This document shows, piece by piece, positions 52,122 through 62,539 of a stretch of 64,000 nt of DNA (position 1 is the stretch's first letter; each line of letters opens with the position of its first letter). Source of the stretch: Malachius bipustulatus (Eukaryota > Arthropoda > Insecta > Coleoptera > Melyridae); assembly GCA_910589415.1 (NCBI GenBank), contig OU342631.1:62028598-62092597 (forward strand), read 5' to 3'. A program made the position numbers and the translations under genes. Below the pieces are notes generated by a model. That model was not told where the DNA came from, did no database searches, and saw nothing but the letters and a program-made list of their open reading frames with translations.

Positions 52122-53396
52122 AACTGCGCTAGCGACACGCACTTGGGCTGCGTTAGCGGCCCACCAATGACCGTTAGCGGTCCACCAATGGCCGCTAACG
52201 TCGCGATCTCCGTTCATTTTAATTACTTTTATGCAATCCTGGAATCCACACGCCAACTGCGCTAGCGACACGCACTCGGGCTGCGTTAGCTGCCCACCAA
52301 TGACCGTTAGCGGCCCACCAATGGCCGCTAGCGTCGCGGTGACCGTTCATTTTTATTACTTTCTTGCAATACCAGAATCCACACGCCAACTGCGCTAGCG
52401 ACACGCACTTGGGCTGCGTTAGCGGCCCACCAATGACCGTTAGCGGCCCACTAATGGCCGCTAGCGTCGCGATCTCCGTTCATTTTTATTACTTTTATGC
52501 AATCCTGGAATCCACACGCCAACTGCGCTAGCGACACGCACTTGGGCTGCATTAGCGAACCACCAATGACCGTTAGCGGCCCACCAATGGCCGCTAGCGT
52601 CGCGATCTCCGTTCATTTTTATTACTTTCTTGCAATCCTAGAATCCACACGCCAACTGCGCTAGCGACACTCACTTTTCTGCGTTAGCGGCTCACCAATG
52701 GCTACTAGCGGCCCACAAATGGTCGCTAGCGGCTCACAAATGGCCGCTAGGGTTCATTTTTATTACTTTCATGCAATCCTGGAATCCACACGCCAACTGC
52801 GATAGCGACACGCACTTGGGCTGCGTTAGCGGCCCACCAATGACCGTTAGCGGCCCACCAATGGCCGCTAGCGTTGCGATCTCCGTTCATTTTTATTACT
52901 TTTATGCAATCCTGGAATCCACACGTCAACTGCGCTAGCGACACGCACTTGGGCTGCGTTAGCGGCCCACCAATGACCGTTAGCGGCCCACCAATGGCGT
53001 TCATTTTTCGTTAGCGGCCCACCAATGACCGTTAGCGGCCCACCAATGGCCGCTAGCGTCGCGATCTCCATTCATTCTTATTACTTTTATGCAATCCTGG
53101 AATCCACACGCCAACTACGCTAGCGACACGCACTTGGGCTGCGCTAGCGGCCCACCAATGACCCTTAGCGGCCCACCAATGGCCGCTAGCGTTCATTTTT
53201 ATTACTTTCATGCAATCCTGGAATCCACACGCCAACTGCGCTTGCGACACGCACTTGGGCTGCGTTAGCGGCCCACCAATGACCGTTAGCGGCCCACCAA
53301 TGGCCGCTAGCGTCGCGATCTCCGTTCATTTTTATTACTTTTATGCAATCCTGGAATCCACACGCCAACTGCGCTAGCGACACGCACTTGGGCTGC
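52122..53396 (+). repeat. ~1.27-kb block, distant copy of 21,440
   Basis: It carries private GCAATACCAGAATCC near 52,367 and CAATGGCTACTAGCGG near 52,697. Part of it (from about 52,810) recurs 2,391 bp downstream. Confidence 0.82.
53000..53070 (+). repeat. 71-bp internally deleted monomer
   Basis: Same deletion junction, carried by the distant copy at 52,122-53,396. Confidence 0.87.
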
Positions 53397-53445
53397 GCTA
53401 GCGGCCCACCAATGACAGTTAGCGGCCCACCAATGGCCGCTAGCG
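53192..53445 (+). repeat. 254-bp dimer (133 + 121), example
   Basis: A 133-bp unit (53,192-53,324) followed by a 121-bp unit gives a 254-bp dimer. The 254-bp step recurs widely, for example between corresponding sites at about 32,457, 32,711, 32,965 and 33,219, and at 18,444 and 18,698. The dimer is the lowest higher-order period, but it is often broken by 128-, 141-, 99- or extra 133-bp units. Confidence 0.85.
53325..53445 (+). repeat. 121-bp monomer (short class, no 12-bp tail)
   Basis: This unit ends at CCGCTAGCG and passes directly into the next TTCATTTTT head, lacking the 12-bp TCGCGATCTCCG tail. It also shows two variants common in its class, GGGCTGCGCTAGCGG in place of GCGTTAGCGG and ATGACAGTTAGC in place of ATGACCGTTAGC. 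Confidence 0.92.
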
Positions 53446-55200
53446 TTCATTTTTATTACTTTTATGCAATCCTGGAATCCACACGCCAACTGCGCTAGCG
53501 ACACGCACTTGGGCTGCATTAGCGAACCACCAATGAACGTTAGTGGCCTACCAATGGCCGCTAGCGTCGCGATCTCCGTTCATTCTTATTACATTTATGC
53601 AATCCTGGAATCCACACGTCAACTACGCTAGCGACACGCACTTGGGCTGCGTTAGCCGCCCACCAATGACCGTTAGCGGCCCGCCAATGACCGCTAGCGT
53701 TCATTTTTATTACTTTTATGCAATCCTGGAATCCATACGTCAACTGCGCTAGCGACACGCACTTGGGCTGCGTTAGCGGCCCACCAATGACCGTTAGCGG
53801 CCCACCAATGGCCGCTAGCGTTCATTTTTATTACTTTCATGCAATCCTGGAATCCACACGCCAACTGCGCTTGCGACACGCACTTGGGCTGCGTTAGCGG
53901 CCCACCAATGACCGTTAGCGGTCCACCAATGGTCTCTAACGTCGCGATCTCCGTTCATTTTAATTACTTTTATGCAATCCTGGAATCCACACGCCAACTG
54001 CGCTAGCAACACGCACTTGGGCTGCATTAGCGAACCACCAATGACCGTTAGCGGCCCACCAATGGCCGCTAGCGTCGCGATCTCCGTTCATTTTTATTAC
54101 TTTCTTGCAATCCTAGAATCCACACGCCAACTGCGCTAGCGACACTCACTTTTCTGCGTTAGCGGCTCACCAATGGCCACTAGCGGCCCACAAATGGTCG
54201 CTAGCGGCTCACAAATGGCCGCTAGGGTTCATTTTTATTACTTTCATGCAATCCTGGAGTCCACACGCCAACTGCGCTAGCGACACGCACTTGGGCTGCG
54301 TTAGCGGCCCACCAATGACCGTTAGCGGCCCACCAATGGCCGCTAGCGTCGCGATCTCCGTTCATTTTTATTACTTTTATGCAATCTTGGAATCCACACG
54401 TCAACTGCGCTAGCGACACGCACTTGGGCTGCGTTAGCGGCCCACCAATGACCGTTAGCGGCCCACCAATGACCGTTAGCGGCCCACCAATGGCCGCTAG
54501 CGTCGCGATCTCCATTTATTCTTATTACTTTTATGCAATCCTGGAATCCACACGCCAATTACGCTAGCGACACGCACTTGGGCTGCGTTAGCGGCCCACC
54601 AATGACCGTTAGCGGCCCACCAATGGCCGCTAGCGTTCATTTTTATTACTTTCATGCAATCCTGGAATCCACACGCCAACTGCGCTTGCGACACGCACTT
54701 GGGCTGCGTGAGCGGCCCACCAATGACCGTTAGCGGCCCACCAATGGCCGCTAGCGTCGCGATCTCCGTTCATTTTTATTACTTTTATGCAATCCTGGAA
54801 TCCACACGCCAACTGCGCTAGCGACACGCACTTGGGCTGCGCTAGCGGCCCACCAATGACAGTTAGCGGCCCACCAATGGCCGCTAGCGTTAATTTTTAT
54901 TACTTTTATGAAATCCTGGAATCCACACGCCAACTGCGCTAGCGACACGCACTTGGGCTGCATTAGCGAACCACCAATGAACGTTAGCGGCCTACCAATG
55001 GCCGCTAGCGTCGCGATCTCCGTTCATTCTTATTACATTTATGCAATCCTGGAATCCACACGTCAACTACGCTAGCGACACGCACTTGGGCTGCGTTAGC
55101 CGCCCACCAATGACCGTTAGCGGCCCGCCAATGGCCGCTAGCGTTCATTTTTATTACTTTTATGCAATACTGGAATCCACACGCCAACTGCGCTAGCGAC

Positions 55201-55788
55201 CCGCACTTGGGCTGCGTTAGCGGCCCACCAATGACCGTTAGCGGCCCACCAATGGCCGCTAGCGTTGCGATCTCCGTTCATTTTTATTACTTTTATGCAA
55301 TCCTGGAATCCACACGTCAACTGCGCTAGCGACACGCACTTGGGCTGCGTTAGCGGCCCACCAATGACCGTTAGCGGCCCACCAATGGCGTTCATTTTTC
55401 GTTAGCGGCCCACCAATGACCGTTAGCGGCCCACCAATGGCCGCTAGCGTCGCGATCTCCCTTTAATTCTTATTACTTTTATGCAATCCTGGAATCCACA
55501 CGCCAACTACGCTAGCGACACGCACTTGGGCTGCGCTAGCGGCCCACCAATGACCGTTAGCGGCCCACCAATGGCCGCTAGCGTTCATTTTTATTACTTT
55601 CATGCAATCCTGGAATCCACACGCCAACTGCGCTTGCGACACGCACTTGGGCTGCGTTAGCGGCCCACCAATGACCGTTAGCGGCCCACCAATGGCCGCT
55701 AGCGTCGCGATCTCCGTTCATTTTTATTACTTTTATGCAATCCTGGAATCCACACGCCAACTGCGCTAGCGACACGCACTTGGGCTGC
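55201..55788 (+). repeat. ~0.59-kb copy of 52,810-53,396
   Basis: Offset is 2,391, becoming 2,392 after the irregular CTCCCTTTAATTC near 55,460. It spans the 71-bp deleted unit and the two units after it. Confidence 0.75.
55391..55461 (+). repeat. 71-bp internally deleted monomer
   Basis: Same junction again. The unit that follows starts irregularly, CTCCCTTTAATTC instead of CTCCATTCATTC, adding one base. Confidence 0.85.
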
Positions 55789-56639
55789 GTTAGCCGCCCA
55801 CCAATGACCGTTAGCGGCCCGCCAATGATCGCTAGCGTTCATTCTTATTACATTTATGCAATCCTGGAATCCACACGTCAACTACGCTAGCGACACGCAC
55901 TTGGGCTGCGTTAGCCGCCCACCAATGACCGTTAGCGGCCCGCTAATGACCGCTAGCGTTCATTTTTATTACTTTTATGCAATCCTGGAATCCATACGTC
56001 AACTGCGCTAGCGACACGCACTTGGGCTGCGTTAGCGGCCCACCAATGACCGTTAGCGGCCCACCAATGGCCGCTAGCGTTCATTTTTATTACTTTCATG
56101 CAATCCTGGAATCCACACGCCAACTGCGCTTGCGACACGCACTTGGGCTGCGTTAGCGGCCCACCAATGACCGTTAGCGGTCCACCAATGGTCTCTAACG
56201 TCGCGATCTCCGTTCATTTTAATTACTTTTATGCAATCCTGGAATCCACACGCCAACTGCGCTAGCAACACGCACTTGGGCTGCGTGAGCGGCCCACCAA
56301 TGACCGTTAGCGGCCCACCAATGGCCGCTAGCGTCGCGATCTCCGTTCATTTTTATTACTTTTATGCAATCCTGGAATCCACACGCCAACTGCGCTAGCG
56401 ACACGCACTTGGGCTGCGCTAGCGGCCCACCAATGACAGTTAGCGGCCCACCAATGGCCGCTAGCGTTAATTTTTATTACTTTTATGCAATCCTGGAATC
56501 CACACGCCAACTGCGCTAGCGACACGCACTTGGGCTGCATTAGCGAACCACCAATGAACGTTAGCGGCCTACCAATGGCCGCTAGCGTCGCGATCTCCGT
56601 TCATTCTTATTACTTTTATGCAATCCTGGAATCCACACG

Positions 56640-57988
56640 CCAACTGCGCTAGCGACACGCACTTGGGCTGCGCTAGCGGCCCACCAATGACAGTTAGCGG
56701 CCCACCAATAGCCGCTAGCGTTAATTTTTATTACTTTTATGCAATCCTGGAATCCACACGCCAACTGCGCTAGCGACACGCACTTGGGCTGCATTAGCGA
56801 ACCACCAATGAACGTTAGCGGCCTACCAATGGCCGCTAGCGTCGCGATCTCCGTTCATTCTTATAACATTTATGCAATCCTGGAATCCACACGTCAACTA
56901 CGCTAGCGACACGCACTTGGGCTGCGTTAGCCGCCCACCAATGACCGTTAGCGGCCCGCCAATGGCCGCTAGCGTTCATTTTTATTACTTTTATGCAATC
57001 CTGGAATCCACACGCCAACTGCGCTAGCGACACGCACTTGGGCTGCGTTAGCGAACCACCAATGACCGTTAGCGGCTCACCAATGGCCGCTAGCGTCGCG
57101 ATCTCCGTTCATTTTTATTACTTTAATGCAATCCTGGAATCCACACGACAACTGCGCTAGCGACACGCAATCGGGCTGCGTTAGCTGTCCACCAATGACC
57201 GTGAGCGGCCCACCAATGGCCGCTAGCGTCGCGATCTCCGTTCATTTTTATTACTTTCTTGAAATCCTGGAATCCACACGCCAACTGCGCTAGCGACACC
57301 ACTTTGCTGCGTTAGCGGCCCACCAATGACCGTTAGCGGCCCACCAATGGCCGCTAGCGTTCATTTCTATTACTTTTATGCAATCCTGGAATCCACACGC
57401 CAACTGCGCTAGCAACACGCACTTGGGTTGCGTTAGCGAACCACCAATGACCGTTAGCGGCCCACCAATGGCCGCTAGCGTCGCGATCTCCGTTTATTTT
57501 TATTACTTTCTTGCAATCCTGGAATCCACACGCCAACTGCGCTAGCGACACGCACTCGGGCTGCGTTAGCTGCCCACCAATGACCGTTAGCGGTCCACCA
57601 ATGGCCGCTAGCGTCGCGATCTCCGTTCATTTTTATTACTTTCTTGCAATCCTAGAATCCACACGCCATCTGCGCTAGCGACACTCACTTTTCTGCGTTA
57701 GCGGCTCACCAATGGCCGCTAGCGTCGCGATCTCCGTTCATTCTTATTACTTTTTTGAAATCCTGGAATCCACACGCCAACTGCGCTAGCGACACTCACT
57801 TTGCTGCGTTAGCGGCCCACCAATGACCGTTAGCGGCCCACCAATGGCCGCTAGCGTTCATTTTTCGTTAGCGGGCAGCCCAAGTGCGTCATTTTTCGTT
57901 AGCGGCCCACCAATGGCGTTCATTTTTCATTAGCGGCCGACCAATGGCCGCTAGCATTAATTTTTATTACTTTCATGCAATCCTGGAA
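56640..57988 (+). repeat. ~1.35-kb block, first copy (offset ~2,265)
   Basis: Matches 58,905-60,248. It shares the private CCACCAATAGCCGC and the CTTATAACATTTATGC variants. Private here are ACTTTAATGC (57,120) and CGCAATCGGGC (57,166), the latter also at 60,533. Confidence 0.8.
57857..57956 (+). repeat. 100-bp mini-unit cluster
   Basis: It has the CCCAAGTGCG variant and exits through GCTAGCATTAATTTTT. Corresponding clusters lie at 60,116 and 61,224. Confidence 0.85.
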
Positions 57989-58904
57989 TCCACACGCCAA
58001 CTGCACTAGCGACACGCACTTGGATTGCGTTAGCGGCCCACCAATGACCGTTAGCGGCCCACCATTGGCCGCTAGCTTCGCGATCTCCGTTCATTCTTAT
58101 TACTTTTATGCAATCCTGGAATCCACACGCCAACTGCGCTAGCGACACGCACTCGGGCTGCGTTAGCTGCCCACCAATGACCGTTAGCGGCCCACCAATG
58201 GCCGCTAGCGTCGCGATCTCCGTTCATTTTTATTACTTTCTTGCAATCCTAGAATCCACACGCCAACTGCGCTAAGCGACACGCACTTGGGCTGCGTTAG
58301 CGGCCCACCAATGACCGTTAGCGGCTCACCAATGGCCGCTAGCGTTCATTTTTATTACTTTCATGCAATCCTGGAATCCACACGCCAACTGCACTAGCGA
58401 CACGCACTTGGATTGCGTTAGCGGCCCACCAATGACCGTTAGCGGCCCACCATTGGCCGCTAGCATCGCGATCTCCGTTCATTCCTATTACTTTTATGCA
58501 ATCCTGGAATCCACACGCCAACTACGCTAGCGAAACGCACTTGGGCTGCGTTAGCGGCCCACCAATGACCGTTAGCGGCCCACCAATGGCCGCTAGCGTC
58601 GCGATCTCCATTCATTCTTATTACTTTTATGCAATCCTGGAATCCACACGTCAACTGCGCTAGCGACACGCACTTGGGCTGCGTTAGCGACCCACCAATG
58701 ACCGTTAGCGGTCCACCAATGGCCGCTAGCGTTCATTTTTATTACTTTCATGCAATCCTGGAATCCACACGCCAACTGCGCTTGCGACACGCACTTGGGC
58801 TGCGTGAGCGGCCCACCAATGACCGTTAGCGGCCCACCAATGGCCGCTAGCGTCGCGATCTCCGTTCATTTTTATTACTTTTATGCAATCCTGGAATCCA
58901 TACG

Positions 58905-60248
58905 CCAACTGCGCTAGCGACACGCACTTGGGCTGCGCTAGCGGCCCACCAATGACAGTTAGCGGCCCACCAATAGCCGCTAGCGTTAATTTTTATTACT
59001 TTTATGCAATCCTGGAATCCACACGCCAACTGCGCTAGCGACACGCACTTGGGCTGCATTAGCGAACCACCAATGAACGTTAGCGGCCTACCAATGGCCG
59101 CTAGCGTCGCGATCTCCGTTCATTCTTATAACATTTATGCAATCCTGGAATCCACACGTCAACTACGCTAGCGACACGCACTTGGGCTGCGTTAGCCGCC
59201 CACCAATGACCGTTAGCGGCCCGCCAATGGCCGCTAGCGTTCATTTTTATTACTTTTATGCAATCCTGGAATCCACACGCCAACTGCGCTAGCGACACGC
59301 ACTTGGGCTGCGTTAGCGAACCACCAATGACCGTTAGCGGCTCACCAATGGCCGCTAGCGTCGCGATTTCCGTTCATTTTTATTACTTTGATGCAATCCT
59401 GGAATCCACACGACAACTGCGCTAGCGACACGCACTCGGGCTGCGTTAGCTGTCCACCAATGACCGTGAGCGGCCCACCAATGGCCGCTAGCGTCGCGAT
59501 CTCCGTTCATTTTTATTACTTTCTTGAAATCCTGGAATCCACACGCCAACTGCGCTAGCGACACCACTTTGCTGCGTTAGCGGCCCACCGTTAGCGGCCC
59601 ACCAATGGCCGCTAGCGTTCATTTCTATTACTTTTTGCAATCCTGGAATCCACACGCCCAACTGCGCTAGCAACACGCACTTTGGTTGCGTTAGCGAACC
59701 ACCAATGACCGTTAGCGGCCCACCAATGGCCGCTAGCGTCGCGATCTCCGTTTATTTTTATTACTTTCTTGCAATCCTGGAATCTACACGCCAACTGCGC
59801 TAGCGACACGCACTCGGGCTGCGTTAGCTGCCCACCAATGACCGTTAGCGGTCCACCAATGGCCGCTAGCGTCGCGATCTCCGTTCATTTTTATTACTTT
59901 CTTGCAATCCTAGAATCCACAACGCCATCTGCGCTAGCGACACTCACTTTTCTGCGTTAGCGGCTCACCAATGGCCGCTAGCGTCGCGATCTCCGTTCAT
60001 TTTTATTACTTTTTTGAAATCCTGGAATCCACACGCCAACTGCGCTAGCGACACTCACTTTGCTGCGTTAGCGGCCCACCAATGACCGTTAGCGGCCCAC
60101 CAATGGCCGCTAGCGTTCATTTTTCGTTAGCGGGGCAGCCCAAGTGCGTCATTTTTCGTTAGCGGCCCACCAATGGCGTTCATTTTTTCATTAGCGGCCG
60201 ACCAATGGCCGCTAGCAATAATTTTTATTACTTTCATGCAATCCTGGA
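58905..60248 (+). repeat. ~1.35-kb block, second copy, indel-ridden
   Basis: Partner of 56,640-57,988. The match is interrupted by a 7-bp loss near 59,589 and several one-base indels, so the offset wanders. The first ~0.7 kb recurs cleanly at 63,297 onward. Confidence 0.78.
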
Positions 60249-60782
60249 ATCCACACGTCAACTACGCTAGCGACACGCACTTGGGCTGCGGTTAGCCGCC
60301 CACCAATGACCGTTAGCGGCCCGCCAATGGCCGCTAGCGTTCATTTTTATTACTTTTATGCAATCCTGGAATCCACACGCCAACTGCGCTAGCGACACGC
60401 ACTTGGGCTGCGTTAGCGAACCACCAATGACCGTTAGCGGCTCACCAATGGCCGCTAGCGTCGCGATCTCCGTTCATTTTTTATTACTTTGATGCAATCC
60501 TGGAATCCACACGACAACTGCGCTAGCGACACGCAATCGGGCTGCGTTAGCTGTCCACCAATGACCGTGAGCGGCCCACCAATGGCCGCTAGCGTCGCGA
60601 TCTCCTTTCATTTTTATTACTTTCTTGAAATCCTGGAATCCACACGCCAACTGCGCTAGCGACACCACTTTGCTGCGTTAGCGGCCCACCAATGACCGTT
60701 AGCGGCCCACCAATGGCCGCTAGCGTTCATTTCTATTACTTTTATGCAATCCTGGAATCCACACGCCAACTGCGCTAGCAAA
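59581..60782. other. Cluster of small indels, probable sequence error
   Basis: Compared with near-identical copies, this 1.2-kb stretch has a 7-bp loss (59,589), one base lost at 59,631-59,638 (ACTTTTTGC), and extra single bases at 59,657-59,659 (CCC), 59,921-59,922 (AA), 60,132-60,135 (GGGG), 60,183-60,188 (TTTTTT), 60,290-60,291 (GG), 60,477-60,482 (TTTTTT) and 60,780-60,782 (AAA). Most extend a homopolymer. Elsewhere in the window such indels are rare, so low consensus quality or a poor contig join is the likeliest cause. Confidence 0.7.
60116..60217 (+). repeat. Mini-unit cluster, 102 bp, with two homopolymer insertions
   Basis: It is two bases longer than the other clusters because of an extra G at 60,132-60,135 and an extra T at 60,183-60,188. 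Both lie in the stretch of suspected sequencing error. Confidence 0.8.
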
Positions 60783-62340
60783 CACGCACTTGGGTTGCGT
60801 TAGCGAACCACCAATGACCGTTAGCGGCCCACCAATGGCCGCTAGCGTCGCGATCTCCGTTTATTTTTATTACTTTCTTGCAATCCTGGAATCCACACGC
60901 CAACTGCGCTAGCGACACGCACTCGGGCTGCGTTAGCTGCCCACCAATGACCGTTAGCGGTCCACCAATGGCCGCTAGCGTCGCGATCTCCGTTCATTTT
61001 TATTACTTTCTTGCAATCCTAGAATCCACACGCCATCTGCGCTAGCGACACTCACTTTTCTGCGTTAGCGGCTCACCAATGGCCGCTAGCGTCGCGATCT
61101 CCGTTCATTTTTATTACTTTTTTGAAATCCTGGAATCCACACGCCAACTGCGCTAGCGACACTCACTTTGCTGCGTTAGCGGCCCACCAATGACCGTTAG
61201 CGGCCCACCAATGGCCGCTAGCGGACATTTTTCGTTAGCGGGCAGCCCAAGTGCGTCATTTTTCGTTAGCGGCCCACCAATGGCGTTCATTTTTCATTAG
61301 CGGCCGACCAATGGCCGCTAGCATTAATTTTTATTACTTTCATGCAATCCTGGAATCCACACGCCAACTGCACTAGCGACACGCACTTGGATTGCGTTAG
61401 CGGCCCACCAATGACCGTTAGCGGCCCACCATTGGCCGCTAGCATCGCGATCTCCGTTCATTCTTATTACTTTTATGCAATCCTGGAATCCACACGCCAA
61501 CTGCGCTAGCGACACGCACTCGGGCTGCGTTAGCTGCCCACCAATGACCGTTAGCGGCCCACCAATGGCCGCTAGCGTCGCGATCTCCGTTCATTTTTAT
61601 TACTTTCTTGCAATCTTAGAATCCACACGCCAACTGCGCTAGCGACACGCACTTGGGCTGCGTTAGCGGCCCACCAATGACCGTTAGCGGCTCACCAATG
61701 GCCGCTAGCGTTCATTTTTAATACTTTCATGCAATCCTGGAATCCACACGCCAACTGCACTAGCGACAATCACTTGGATTGCGTTAGCGGCCCACCAATG
61801 ACCGTTAGCGGCCCACCATTGGCCGCTAGCATCGCGATCTCCGTTCATTCTTATTACTTTTATGCAATCCTGGAATCCACACGCCAACTACGCTAGCGAC
61901 ACGCACTTGGGCTGCGTTAGCGGCCCACCAATGACCGTTAGCGGCCCACCAATGGCCGCTAGCGTCGCGATCTCCATTCATTCTTATTACTTTTATGCAA
62001 TCCTGGAATCCACACGTCAACTGCGCTAGCGACACGCACTTGGGCTGCGTTAGCGACCCACCAATGACCGTTAGCGGTCCACCAATGGCCGCTAGCGTTC
62101 ATTTTTATTACTTTCATGCAATCCTGGAATCCACACGCCAACTGCGCTTGCGACACGCACTTGGGCTGCGTGAGCGGCCCACCAATGACCGTTAGCGGCC
62201 CACCAATGACCGCTAGCGTCGCGATCTCCGTTCATTTTTATTACTTTTATGCAATCCTGGAATCCACACGCCAACTGCGCTAGCGACACGCACTTGGGCT
62301 GCGCTAGCGGCCCACCAATGACAGTTAGCGGCCCACCAAT
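60241..62340 (+). repeat. ~2.1-kb copy of 56,877-58,975
   Basis: The offset climbs from 3,364 to 3,367 as this copy gains single bases near 60,290, 60,480 and 60,781, then returns to 3,366 because the partner has an extra A at 58,274-58,275. It shares the CGCAATCGGGC variant, showing descent from the 57.1-kb copy rather than the 59.4-kb copy. Confidence 0.8.
61224..61323 (+). repeat. 100-bp mini-unit cluster
   Basis: The head is altered to GCGGACATTTTTCG where the others have GCGTTCATTTTTCG; otherwise it is the standard block. Confidence 0.85.
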
Positions 62341-62539
62341 GGCCGCTAGCGTCGCGATCTCCATTCATTCTTATTACTTTTATGCAATCCTGGAATCCAC
62401 ACGTCAACTGCGCTAGCGACACGCACTTGGGCTGCGTTAGCGAACCACCAATGACCGTTAGCGGTCCACCAATGGCCGCTAGCGTTCATTTTTATTACTT
62501 TCATGCAATCCTGGAATCCACACGCCAACTGCGCTAGCG

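Larger units (their letters stand above)
53694..56271 (+). repeat. 2,259-bp offset pair (~53,694-54,012 and ~55,953-56,271)
   Basis: The two ~0.32-kb ends share the private AATCCATACGTCAACTG variant and the ATGGTCTCTAACG unit at a constant 2,259-bp spacing. The middle is made of blocks related to 52.8-53.4 and 24.2-24.8 kb. Confidence 0.72.
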
